A stretch of 20,696 nt of DNA from positions 1 to 20,696 of the forward strand of contig JBJHCH010000063.1 in the NCBI GenBank assembly GCA_050485905.1, written 5' to 3'. The stretch is from JAWLCA01 sp050485905. Its GTDB lineage: Bacteria > Pseudomonadota > Alphaproteobacteria > Rhodobacterales > Rhodobacteraceae. Made by a program: the position numbers and the translations under genes. The notes under the pieces are model-generated. The model did not search any database and was not told the origin of the DNA. It was given only the letters and a program-made list of their open reading frames with translations. Positions 1 to 6,106 of this stretch are shown here, piece by piece. How positions within the stretch are numbered: position 1 is the first letter of the stretch; every line of letters begins with the position of its first letter.

Positions 1-69
1 GTCACGATGCACGACGTCGATCTGGCGCTGAAGGCCACCTTTCCCCGCGCCTTCGCTCAGGCGACCTGA
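1..69 (+). CDS. C-terminal fragment of an unidentified protein (cut by window start)
   Basis: The frame beginning at base 1 is open for 22 codons and ends at a TGA at 67-69. Its third codon positions are almost all G or C, as in the real genes of the window, while frame 2 meets a stop at once. The visible residues, ending ...FPRAFAQAT, carry no motif I recognise, so the product is unknown. Its end overlaps the end of the convergent DUF4188 gene by 13 bases. It could still be a chance open frame because so little is visible. Confidence 0.45.
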   Translation, partial: VTMHDVDLALKATFPRAFAQAT

Positions 70-533
70 CGAAGCCGCTCGCGCGCCGCCATCCGGCCCG
101 GCGCCAACGGCTCCGACCGCCCCGCCTTGGCGAGGCCAAAGGGCGGCATGCCGGAATAGATCGCCTCGTATTCGCCCGCACGCACCAGATAGGTCTCGTG
201 CCAGATGCCCACCGCGTCGCGCTGCCCCTTGATCCGCCGGTTGAACGCCACCCAGGCCGGCCAGTGCTGCGCGTCGTCGGCCCGCGCATAGCGTTCCAGA
301 TGGTCGAACGACCGCCAGTATTGCGCCATGATCCGCGGCGACAGCCCGGTATAGCCCAGGAATCCGCTCTCCGGCCCCGCCTGCTGCAGCTCCTTCAGCA
401 TCCGCGGCATCGCCAGAAACACCGGCAGCCACTGCCGCAGCTTCCACGGCTTGTTGATCCGCATTCCGATCAGGAAGACGACGAAATCGCCGTCGATCCT
501 GCCGATACACTGCCCGTTCAAGACCTTCGCCAT
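57..533 (-). CDS. DUF4188 domain protein
   Basis: A 158-residue protein (from the ATG at 533) that matches the DUF4188 family from memory: an N-terminal MAKVLNGQCIGRIDG segment, then IGMRINKPWKLRQWLPVF, a central GYTGLSPRIMAQYWRSF block, and a late IKGQRDAVGIWHETYLV block followed by YEAIYSGMPPFGLA. The family is sometimes annotated as monooxygenase-like, but I see no catalytic residues that prove a reaction. Two GTG codons precede the ATG in frame; the ATG is preferred because a GGAGG Shine-Dalgarno (541-545 on this strand) lies 7 bases before it. There is no signal peptide. The gene is divergent from the cytochrome c gene and convergent with the fragment at 1-69. Confidence 0.75.
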   Translation of the reverse strand: MAKVLNGQCIGRIDGDFVVFLIGMRINKPWKLRQWLPVFLAMPRMLKELQQAGPESGFLGYTGLSPRIMAQYWRSFDHLERYARADDAQHWPAWVAFNRRIKGQRDAVGIWHETYLVRAGEYEAIYSGMPPFGLAKAGRSEPLAPGRMAARERLRQVA

Positions 534-645
534 CACCACCCCTCCGGCAATCGCCCACCGAACACCGCAAATCCTACCACCGCGCCGCCGAGTCGTGCAG
601 AAAGATCACGACCGCGCGAGGGCGTGCCCCGCGGCGCAATGCGCG

Positions 646-678
646 ATTTCCCGCTTAATCATTCGTTGCTATTTCCCG
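646..678. repeat. 8-bp direct repeat in the divergent DUF4188/cycA promoter region
   Basis: ATTTCCCG occurs at 646-653 and again at 671-678, starting 25 bases apart, inside the 192-base region between the divergent starts. This is the most AT-rich part of that region (CGCTTAATCATTCGTTGCTA lies between the copies), so promoter or activator sites are plausible. No clean -35/-10 pair is visible. Confidence 0.3.
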
Positions 679-725
679 GTGCAGGGTGCCCGCCGCCCTG
701 CCCCCCGCCGAGACGAAGGCCCGCC

Positions 726-1151
726 ATGCGTATCCCGTTCCTTGTTCTGGCCCTGTCGGCCCTCATGCCCGCCCTGCCCGCCTGGGCCGGCGATGCCGAC
801 CGCGGCGCGCGCGAATTCAACAAGTGCAAGGCCTGCCACACGCTGGAGGCGCCGGACGGCCGGGAAATCGTCAAGGGCGGTCTGACCGGCCCCAACCTTT
901 ACGGCGTGATCGGGCGGCGTGCCGGCACGGCGCCGGGCTTCCGGCGCTATTCCTCGGCGCTGGCGGCGGCCGGCAGCGCGGGGCTGGTCTGGGATGCCAC
1001 CACGCTTGCCGCCTATGTGGCCGATCCCGATGCCTTCCTGCGCGCGCGGCTCGGCGATTCGTCCGCTTCTGGCACGATGACCTATCGGCTGGCCCGCGGC
1101 GCCGAGGATGTCGCCGCCTACCTTGACCGGGTCGCGCGCGGCGGTTCCTGA
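726..1151 (+). CDS. cycA: Cytochrome c550-type soluble cytochrome c
   Basis: A 141-residue periplasmic class I cytochrome c that should carry electrons between the bc1 complex and terminal oxidases. Residues 1-21 are a signal peptide ending in PAWA. The heme-binding motif is C34-K-A-C37-H38, followed by the conserved GPNLYGVIGR (55-64). The sixth heme ligand is most likely M118 in GTMTYRL, which aligns with the KMTFKM region of Paracoccus cytochrome c550. The stretch EFNKCKACH...APDG...IVKGG...TGPNLYGV matches c550 closely, but the acidic C-terminal extension of Paracoccus c550 is missing. The ATG at 726 is chosen because it begins the signal peptide and follows a GAAGG element. The frame stays open upstream to 198, but that extension has no signal sequence. 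ctaD follows after 154 bases, the arrangement reported for cycA-ctaDII in Paracoccus denitrificans. Confidence 0.88.
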   Translation: MRIPFLVLALSALMPALPAWAGDADRGAREFNKCKACHTLEAPDGREIVKGGLTGPNLYGVIGRRAGTAPGFRRYSSALAAAGSAGLVWDATTLAAYVADPDAFLRARLGDSSASGTMTYRLARGAEDVAAYLDRVARGGS

Positions 1152-1189
1152 TCCGTCAGTGCCACAAAACCCCCGCCGCGCCGGCTTTT

Positions 1190-1205
1190 TTGCCGCCTGC
1201 GGCAA
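1190..1205. terminator. Short stem-loop after cycA (possible terminator)
   Basis: TTGCCGC and GCGGCAA form a perfect 7-bp inverted repeat with a 2-base centre, 38 bases after the cycA stop. A run of six T precedes it rather than follows it, so it is not a textbook intrinsic terminator. It may end cycA transcription or be an operator-like dyad before ctaD. Confidence 0.3.
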
Positions 1206-1305
1206 TTCCAGCCGTTGCCCGGCCCCGACAGTCATTCTAAAAGGCGTTTGACTATGGCTGCCCCGCTCCGGGCGGCCCAAACATAACACGGGAACGGAGA
1301 CGGGT

Positions 1306-2979
1306 ATGGCCGACGCAGCCACTCATGGCCACGGACACGAAGACAACCGCGGGTTCTTCACGCGCTGGTTCATGTCGACGAACCACAAGGACATCGGGAT
1401 TCTCTACATCTTCACCGCTGGCGTGGTGGGCTTCATCTCTGTCGCCTTCACCGTCTACATGCGGATGGAGCTTATGGATCCGGGCGTGCAGTACATGTGC
1501 ATGGAAGGCGCCCGCCTGACCGCCGCCGCGACCGAGGATTGTACCCCGAACGGCCATCTGTGGAACGTCCTGATCACCGCGCACGGCATCCTGATGATGT
1601 TCTTCGTGGTGATCCCGGCGCTGTTCGGCGGCTTCGGCAACTACTTCATGCCGCTGCAGATCGGCGCACCCGACATGGCGTTTCCGCGGCTGAACAACCT
1701 GTCCTACTGGCTGTTCGTCGCAGGTTCGGGCCTTGCCGTCGCCTCGGTGCTGTCGCCGGGGGGCAACGGGCAGCTTGGCTCGGGCGTGGGCTGGGTGCTC
1801 TATCCGCCGCTTTCGACGACCGAGGGCGGGTATTCGATGGATCTGGCCATCTTTGCCGTCCACGTCTCGGGCGCCTCGTCGATCCTTGGCGCGATCAACA
1901 TGATCACCACCTTCCTGAACATGCGCGCCCCCGGCATGACGCTGTTCAAGGTGCCGCTCTTTGCCTGGTCGATCTTCATCACCGCCTGGATGATCCTGCT
2001 GGCCCTGCCGGTTCTGGCCGGTGCCATCACCATGCTGCTGACCGACCGCAACTTCGGCACCACCTTCTTCGACCCCTCGGGCGGTGGCGATCCGATCCTC
2101 TATCAGCACATCCTGTGGTTCTTCGGCCATCCCGAGGTCTACATCATCATCATCCCGGGCTTCGGCATCATCAGCCACGTCATCGCCACCTTCAGCCGCA
2201 AGCCGGTCTTCGGCTACCTGCCGATGGTCTGGGCGATGATCGCCATTGGCGCGCTCGGCTTCGTCGTCTGGGCGCACCACATGTATACCGTGGGGATGAG
2301 CCTGACGCAGCAAAGCTACTTCATGCTCGCCACCATGGTGATCGCCGTGCCCACGGGGGTGAAGATCTTCAGTTGGATCGCCACGATGTGGGGCGGCTCG
2401 GTCGAATTCAAGACGCCGATGCTCTTTGCCTTCGGCTTCCTGTTCCTGTTCACCGTGGGCGGCGTCACCGGCATCGTCCTCAGCCAGGCCGCCGTGGACC
2501 GCTACTATCACGACACCTACTATGTCGTGGCGCATTTCCACTATGTGATGAGCCTGGGCGCGGTGTTCTGCCTCTTTGCCGGCATCTACTACTGGATCGG
2601 CAAGATGTCGGGCCGGCAGTATCCGGAATGGGCGGGCAAGGTGCACTTCTGGGCCATGTTCATCGGCTCCAACATCACCTTCTTCCCGCAGCACTTCCTG
2701 GGCCGTCAGGGCATGCCGCGCCGCTACATCGACTACCCCGAGGCATTCGCCTACTGGAACTGGATCTCCTCGATGGGCGCGTTCCTGTCCTTCGCCTCGT
2801 TCCTCTTCTTCCTCGGCGTGATGTATTACACCCTGACCCGCGGCGCGCGCGTGACCGAAAACAACTACTGGAACGAGCACGCCGACACGCTGGAATGGTC
2901 GGTATCCTCGCCGCCGCCGGAACACACGTTCGAAACGCTGCCGAAGCAGTCCGAATGGGACCGCAGCCACAGCCACTAG
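1306..2979 (+). CDS. ctaD: aa3-type cytochrome c oxidase subunit I
   Basis: Subunit I of the heme-copper cytochrome c oxidase, an inner-membrane protein that reduces O2 and pumps protons. The 557-residue length is the family norm and about 12 hydrophobic helices are visible. All active-site residues are present, each one position lower than in Paracoccus numbering: heme a ligands H93 and H412, heme a3 ligand H410, CuB ligands H275, H324 and H325, and the cross-linked Tyr in H275-P-E-V-Y279. The D-channel entrance D123 (GAPDMAFPR) and its end E277 are intact, as are T350 and K353 of the K-channel (PTGVKIFSW). A GGAG element lies 6 bases before the ATG. Subunits II and III are not in the window. 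It should accept electrons from the cytochrome c encoded just upstream. Confidence 0.97.
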   Translation: MADAATHGHGHEDNRGFFTRWFMSTNHKDIGILYIFTAGVVGFISVAFTVYMRMELMDPGVQYMCMEGARLTAAATEDCTPNGHLWNVLITAHGILMMFFVVIPALFGGFGNYFMPLQIGAPDMAFPRLNNLSYWLFVAGSGLAVASVLSPGGNGQLGSGVGWVLYPPLSTTEGGYSMDLAIFAVHVSGASSILGAINMITTFLNMRAPGMTLFKVPLFAWSIFITAWMILLALPVLAGAITMLLTDRNFGTTFFDPSGGGDPILYQHILWFFGHPEVYIIIIPGFGIISHVIATFSRKPVFGYLPMVWAMIAIGALGFVVWAHHMYTVGMSLTQQSYFMLATMVIAVPTGVKIFSWIATMWGGSVEFKTPMLFAFGFLFLFTVGGVTGIVLSQAAVDRYYHDTYYVVAHFHYVMSLGAVFCLFAGIYYWIGKMSGRQYPEWAGKVHFWAMFIGSNITFFPQHFLGRQGMPRRYIDYPEAFAYWNWISSMGAFLSFASFLFFLGVMYYTLTRGARVTENNYWNEHADTLEWSVSSPPPEHTFETLPKQSEWDRSHSH

Positions 2980-2997
2980 GCCGTCTTAACGGGCGCA

Positions 2998-3552
2998 ATG
3001 ACCGTCGAATGGGTGAAACCGCTGCAAGGGGCCTCGGCATCAGCCGAGGCCCTTCGCACATCGGGCAGTGCCGCGCGGTATGAGGCGGGCGATCCCCCTG
3101 CCCTGCGCCTGCGGCTGTCGCCCAACCGCTCACTCACGCCGCAGGGCTTCGTCTGGGTGATCGGCGGCGCCGCCGGGCTGGCGCTGATCCCGCTTCTGGG
3201 GATGCTGGGCACCACCGCGCTCTGGGGGGTTCTGCCGTTCTTCGTGCTGGTGATCTGGGCGGTCTGGGTTGCGATCCGCCGGCACGGCCGCGACGCCGCC
3301 CAGGTGTCAGAGGAACTGTCGCTCTGGTCCGACCGCATCGAGCTGGTCCGCCGCGATCCGCGCAGCGGCCGGCGCGACTGGTCGGCCAATCCCTACTGGG
3401 TCAGCCTGCACCTGCGCGCCGAGGGCGGGCCGGTCGAGAATTACCTGACGCTCAAGGGCGGCGGCCGAGAGGTGGAGCTTGGCGCCTTCCTCAGTCCGCA
3501 GGAACGCGAGGAACTGCACGCGGGCCTGCAGGGCGCCCTGGCCGCGCGATAG
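2998..3552 (+). CDS. DUF2244 integral membrane protein
   Basis: A 184-residue protein of the DUF2244 family, function unknown. An N-terminal segment (1-50) ends in the family-like LRLSPNRSLTPQGFVW. Two membrane helices follow (about 51-70 and 73-93), then a soluble domain with ELSLWSDRIELVRRDPRSGRR, WSANPYWVSLHL and a basic/acidic end LSPQEREEL. It starts 18 bases after ctaD and may be co-transcribed, but the leader has no clear Shine-Dalgarno. Possible starts are ATG 2998 or GTG 3013; no other start codon occurs in frame before GTG 3157 inside the first helix. The N-terminus MTVEW resembles family members. A strong hairpin (3026-3054) therefore lies within its first 20 codons. Confidence 0.82.
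   Translation: MTVEWVKPLQGASASAEALRTSGSAARYEAGDPPALRLRLSPNRSLTPQGFVWVIGGAAGLALIPLLGMLGTTALWGVLPFFVLVIWAVWVAIRRHGRDAAQVSEELSLWSDRIELVRRDPRSGRRDWSANPYWVSLHLRAEGGPVENYLTLKGGGREVELGAFLSPQEREELHAGLQGALAAR
3026..3054 (+). terminator. Strong stem-loop after ctaD, inside the DUF2244 5' coding region
   Basis: GGGCCTCGGC (3029-3038) pairs perfectly with GCCGAGGCCC (3043-3052) across an ATCA loop, extended by one G-T and one A-T pair. It lies 50-75 bases after the ctaD stop, where a terminator is expected, but has only TT after the stem. It may attenuate transcription from ctaD into the DUF2244 gene or limit translation of the latter. Confidence 0.5.
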
Positions 3553-3585
3553 AGCCTCAGCCCGCCCCGGAAGGCGTGGCAAGGG

Positions 3586-3601
3586 TTAAGTCCAGGTTAA
3601 C
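3586..3601. promoter_or_regulatory. CtrA-type binding motif (TTAA-N7-TTAAC)
   Basis: TTAA (3586-3589), seven bases, then TTAAC (3597-3601) matches the full CtrA consensus of alphaproteobacteria exactly. It opens the AT-rich part (about 3586-3645) of an intergenic region between two convergent genes. No coding start lies downstream within a normal distance on either strand, so the target is unclear. Confidence 0.5.
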
Positions 3602-3641
3602 AAAAAATGCGATTTCGTTTGTTTTCAAAGTCTTGAGATTC

Positions 3642-3657
3642 TGTCCACGCGTGGACA
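3642..3657. promoter_or_regulatory. 16-bp perfect palindrome, operator-like
   Basis: TGTCCACG followed by its reverse complement CGTGGACA, with no spacer. It lies 40 bases from the CtrA-type motif in the same convergent intergenic region (3553-3728). Perfect dyads of this size suit a dimeric regulator. I cannot name the family. Confidence 0.45.
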
Positions 3658-3675
3658 CGCCCCAAAACAGGCACA

Positions 3676-3695
3676 GGCACGGCCAGAACCGTGCC
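3676..3695. terminator. Stem-loop downstream of the phasin-like gene
   Basis: GGCACGG and CCGTGCC form a perfect 7-bp stem with a 6-base loop. On the minus strand it lies 33-53 bases after the stop of the phasin-like gene and is followed within about 10 bases by TGTTTT, so it is a plausible terminator for that gene. It could equally end a short plus-strand transcript starting near 3600. Confidence 0.4.
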
Positions 3696-3728
3696 CGCCC
3701 ATACGGGGTGACCCCCGAAAATCTCCGC

Positions 3729-4247
3729 TCAGTGCCGGGTATTCGACAAAGGCGTCGGCTCGCTCGCCTTCGCCGAAGAAGCCGCCTTCCGCCGCGGCGC
3801 CGCCTTCGGCTTCGCCTGCCCCCCAGCCGCCACCTTCCGCCGCGCCGGCTTCGCCGCCACAGCCTTCGGGGACGCCTTCACCGGCTCCGCCTTCGCCACC
3901 GCGGCCTTCTTCGCAGGCTCCGCCTTCACAGCCTCGGCCTTCACCGGCGCAGGCTTCGCCGCCTCTGCCGGTTTCGGCTCCGCCTTCAAAGGCGCGGGCT
4001 TGGCCATCTCCACCGGCTTCGGCTCCACCTTCGCAGGCTCCACCTTCACCGGCTTCGCCGCCACCGGCCGCTTCACGGCCGGCTTCGCCTTGGCCGTGCC
4101 CAGTTCCCTGATCCGCTCACTCGGCCAAAGGCCCATCATGGTCAGCGCACAGCGGTTCATTTCCAGCTGGGCCTTCGCCACGTCCTGCCAGAACTCGAAC
4201 CCCGCCTGCCACATGCGGATCGACATCACCATCGGATTGATCGTCAT
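3729..4247 (-). CDS. Phasin-like protein with Lys/Ala/Pro-rich tail
   Basis: A 172-residue, two-part protein. Residues 1-50 form an amphipathic, phasin-like start (MWQAGFEFWQDVAKAQLEMN, then MGLWPSERIREL) that could bind the surface of polyhydroxyalkanoate granules or another helix. Residues 51-172 are low-complexity and strongly basic, with repeats such as KPAP, KAEP and KVEP ending in an RRK-containing region. They resemble the histone H1-like tails of DNA-binding phasins such as PhaF, PhaM and ApdA. Function is inferred, not shown: the phasin part is short and I see no PHA synthase gene nearby. A GGAGGA element 5 bases before the ATG supports the start. The skewed codon use makes other frames on both strands look open; these are artefacts. 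Confidence 0.7.
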   Translation of the reverse strand: MTINPMVMSIRMWQAGFEFWQDVAKAQLEMNRCALTMMGLWPSERIRELGTAKAKPAVKRPVAAKPVKVEPAKVEPKPVEMAKPAPLKAEPKPAEAAKPAPVKAEAVKAEPAKKAAVAKAEPVKASPKAVAAKPARRKVAAGGQAKPKAAPRRKAASSAKASEPTPLSNTRH

Positions 4248-4296
4248 TCCAGTCCTCCAATCTCGTCCCGGCCGTTCATCGCCGGGCTATTCCTAT

Positions 4297-4327
4297 GGCG
4301 CGTCCATGACGTTTTGATGGACGCGCC
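4297..4327. promoter_or_regulatory. 11-bp hairpin upstream of the phasin-like gene
   Basis: GGCGCGTCCAT (4297-4307) and ATGGACGCGCC (4317-4327) pair perfectly around a 9-base loop (GACGTTTTG). It lies 50-80 bases upstream of the phasin-like start, on the side expected for its leader or promoter. It could be an mRNA leader structure, an operator, or a terminator for transcripts entering from the right. Confidence 0.4.
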
Positions 4328-4489
4328 CAATCTCTGCGGGCCTCCCGGCGCTTCGGGTGCACGAATCAAGCCGTCTTGCTCGCTCGCGTGCCGAATTCTG
4401 TCAACGCCACATCTCCGATCCAGCGCCTGCCCCAGCGAAGGTGGGAGCGCGTGCCCCGGTTCACAAGAAACGGCTGCGTCATCCACGGC

Positions 4490-4501
4490 TTTGCCGGCAA
4501 A
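4490..4501. promoter_or_regulatory. 12-bp palindrome TTTGCCGGCAAA, operator-like
   Basis: A perfect 12-bp palindrome whose half-site TTTGCC recurs, as TTTGCCG, in the dyad 37 bases downstream (centre to centre). It lies 133-144 bases before the ATG of the small secreted protein. Confidence 0.4.
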
Positions 4502-4522
4502 CTCCTGCCGGTTCGCCTGCAT

Positions 4523-4542
4523 ATTCGGCAAGTTTGCCGAAT
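4523..4542. promoter_or_regulatory. 9+9 bp dyad sharing the TTTGCCG half-site
   Basis: ATTCGGCAA and TTGCCGAAT form a perfect inverted repeat around GT. It lies about 90 bases before the start of the gene at 4634. With the palindrome at 4490 it looks like a two-site operator. The regulator is unknown and not obvious among the neighbours. Confidence 0.45.
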
Positions 4543-4633
4543 CGGAAGGCGGCCACCAAAGCCGGCCGGGGTGGAGATCCCGGCAGGATCGGCCTATCTA
4601 CAGGGCAATGTGACCGTCATGGAAGGCTCCGAT

Positions 4634-5002
4634 ATGATCCTGCGCCTCGCCCCGCTCTGCCTCGCGCTGCTGGCCGCACCCGCCTTAGCGGGCGACCAGC
4701 CGGAATGGCTGCCCGCGGCGCTGGAACTGCCGTCGGATGCCACGATCGCCCTGAACGCCGAGGTCGGCGCCTCGGCCCGGTTGCTGCAGTTTTCCACCGA
4801 CGAAGATGCCGACGCGCTGCTGGAACGCTGGCGCACGGCGCTGGTTGCCGCAGACTATCTGATCGACCAGTCCCTGACCCAGATCGAGGAGCGGCAGATC
4901 CAGTTCTCCGGCCCCGACATCGACGCCGGTCAGATAGTCGTGCTGCCCGCAGCAGGCGAAGGGCGGGTGACGCTGCAGATCGACGCGACGCTGAACAACT
5001 GA
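4634..5002 (+). CDS. Small secreted protein, function unknown
   Basis: A 122-residue protein with a clear signal peptide (MILRLAPLCLALLAAPALA, cleavage likely after A19), then an acidic mature part of about 100 residues with ...EWLPAALELPSDATIAL, DEDADALLERWRTAL and a C-terminal beta-like GRVTLQIDATLNN. I recognise no family. The ATG at 4634 is preferred because GGAAGG lies 7 bases before it. The ATG at 4619 is possible but has no Shine-Dalgarno. The mature protein has no cysteine. pyrC starts 38 bases downstream. Two dyads upstream suggest regulation. It is probably periplasmic. Confidence 0.72.
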   Translation: MILRLAPLCLALLAAPALAGDQPEWLPAALELPSDATIALNAEVGASARLLQFSTDEDADALLERWRTALVAADYLIDQSLTQIEERQIQFSGPDIDAGQIVVLPAAGEGRVTLQIDATLNN

Positions 5003-5021
5003 CCCTCGCCAAGCGCGGGTC
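5001..5021 (+). terminator. Weak stem-loop between the secreted protein gene and pyrC
   Basis: GACCC-t-CGC pairs with GCG-c-GGGTC around CAA, eight pairs with one mismatch, starting in the stop codon of the upstream gene. The following GATTGTGT is only partly T-rich. It may separate the secreted protein gene from pyrC. Confidence 0.3.
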
Positions 5022-5040
5022 GATTGTGTAACCCGTCGCC

Positions 5041-6096
5041 ATGACCGATGGCACGCTCCCGACAAACACCCTGACGATCCGCCGCCCCGACGACTGGCAC
5101 CTGCATCTCCGCGACGGCGCTGTCCTGCTGGCCGTCCTGCCGGAAACCACGCGCCACTTCGCCCGCGCCATCGTGATGCCCAACCTGGTTCCTCCGGTCG
5201 TCACCGGCACACAGGCCGCCGCCTACCGTGACCGGATCATGGCCGCGATGCCGGCAGGCACTGATTTCACGCCGCTGATGACACTTTACCTGACCGAGGC
5301 AACGGACGCAGCCGACGTTCTCGCCGCCCATGCCTCGGGCCTGATCGCGGCAGTGAAGCTTTACCCGGCCGGCGCCACCACCAATTCCGCCAGCGGCGTG
5401 ACCGATTTCGACCGCGTGCGCGGCGTGCTGGAGGCGATGGCGGGCGCCGGCATCCCGCTGCTGGTCCATGGCGAGGTCACTGACCCCGCCATCGACATCT
5501 TCGACCGAGAGGCCGTGTTCATCGACCGCGTGCTGGACCCGATCCGCCGCGCCGTGCCGGAATTGCAGGTCGTGATGGAGCATATCACCACGGCCGACGC
5601 CGCCGAATACGTTCGCAGCGCCCCGACGGGCCTGGCCGCGACGATCACCACCCATCACCTGATCATCAACCGCAACCACATCCTGGCCGGCGGCATCCGC
5701 CCGCACTATTACTGCCTGCCGGTCGCCAAGCGCGAGACGCATCGGCTGGCCCTGCGCGCCGCCGCCACCTCGGGCGATCCGCGCTTCTTCCTCGGTACCG
5801 ACAGCGCACCGCATGTCGATCCGTTGAAGGAAGCCGCATGCGGCTGCGCCGGCTGCTTCACCGCCACCAACACGCTGTCGATCCTGGCCCAAGTGTTCGA
5901 GGATGAAGGCACGCTGGACCGGCTGGAGGGCTTCACGTCGCTCCACGGCCCAGCCTTCTACCGTTTGCCGCCAAACGACGCCACGATCACCCTGCGCCGC
6001 GGCGACCCCATCAGCTATCCCGCGAAGATCGAGACTGATGCCGGGCCGATCACAGTCTTTGACCCCGGCTTTCCGCTTCACTGGCACGTCACCTGA
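5041..6096 (+). CDS. pyrC: Dihydroorotase (class II)
   Basis: Catalyses reversible cyclisation of N-carbamoyl-L-aspartate to dihydroorotate, the third step of pyrimidine synthesis, in the cytoplasm. At 351 residues it matches the E. coli-type enzyme. The binuclear zinc site is complete: H20 and H22 in DDWHLHLRDG, the lysine to be carboxylated K106 in AVKLYPAGATTNS, H143 in LVHGEV, H181 in MEHIT and D254 in GTDSAPH. The N-terminal IRRPDDWHLHLRDG is as in E. coli, which fixes the start near ATG 5041, although no good Shine-Dalgarno precedes it. pyrE follows after 10 bases, so the two are probably one operon. Confidence 0.97.
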   Translation: MTDGTLPTNTLTIRRPDDWHLHLRDGAVLLAVLPETTRHFARAIVMPNLVPPVVTGTQAAAYRDRIMAAMPAGTDFTPLMTLYLTEATDAADVLAAHASGLIAAVKLYPAGATTNSASGVTDFDRVRGVLEAMAGAGIPLLVHGEVTDPAIDIFDREAVFIDRVLDPIRRAVPELQVVMEHITTADAAEYVRSAPTGLAATITTHHLIINRNHILAGGIRPHYYCLPVAKRETHRLALRAAATSGDPRFFLGTDSAPHVDPLKEAACGCAGCFTATNTLSILAQVFEDEGTLDRLEGFTSLHGPAFYRLPPNDATITLRRGDPISYPAKIETDAGPITVFDPGFPLHWHVT

Positions 6097-6106
6097 AGGA
6101 CCACCG

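Larger units (their letters stand above)
4248..4633. other. 386-base gene-poor region between divergent genes
   Basis: This stretch separates the phasin-like gene (-) from the small secreted protein (+). Open frames cross it, but they have no Shine-Dalgarno, no recognisable protein sequence, and codon use unlike that of the neighbours. It holds an 11-bp hairpin (4297-4327), a 12-bp palindrome (4490-4501) and a 9+9 bp dyad (4523-4542), listed separately. I see no tRNA or mobile element in it. Confidence 0.6.

Noticed and set aside
198..725. N-terminal extension of the cytochrome c frame
   Set aside because: The extension overlaps the antisense DUF4188 gene and lacks a signal sequence; the signal peptide begins exactly at the ATG at 726.
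1252..2976. Open frame of 574 codons antisense to ctaD
   Set aside because: It is a codon-bias shadow: composition is rich in His, Arg, Asp and Gly, there are no domains, and ctaD on the other strand has every catalytic residue.
3780..4090. Regular short repeats resembling a CRISPR or satellite array
   Set aside because: The repeats are irregular multiples of codons for KPAP/KAEP-type peptides in a coding sequence, with no unique spacers of fixed length.
4244..4531. Possible 95-codon gene on the minus strand upstream of the phasin-like gene
   Set aside because: No ribosome binding site, no family resemblance, and it runs through the hairpin and the TTTGCCG palindrome; codon use is unlike that of the neighbours.
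3576..4613. Open frame of 345 codons on the plus strand across the phasin-like gene
   Set aside because: Arg/Leu-rich low-complexity translation of the reverse of Lys/Ala/Pro codons, no ribosome binding site; the minus-strand gene has a good Shine-Dalgarno and a sensible N-terminus.
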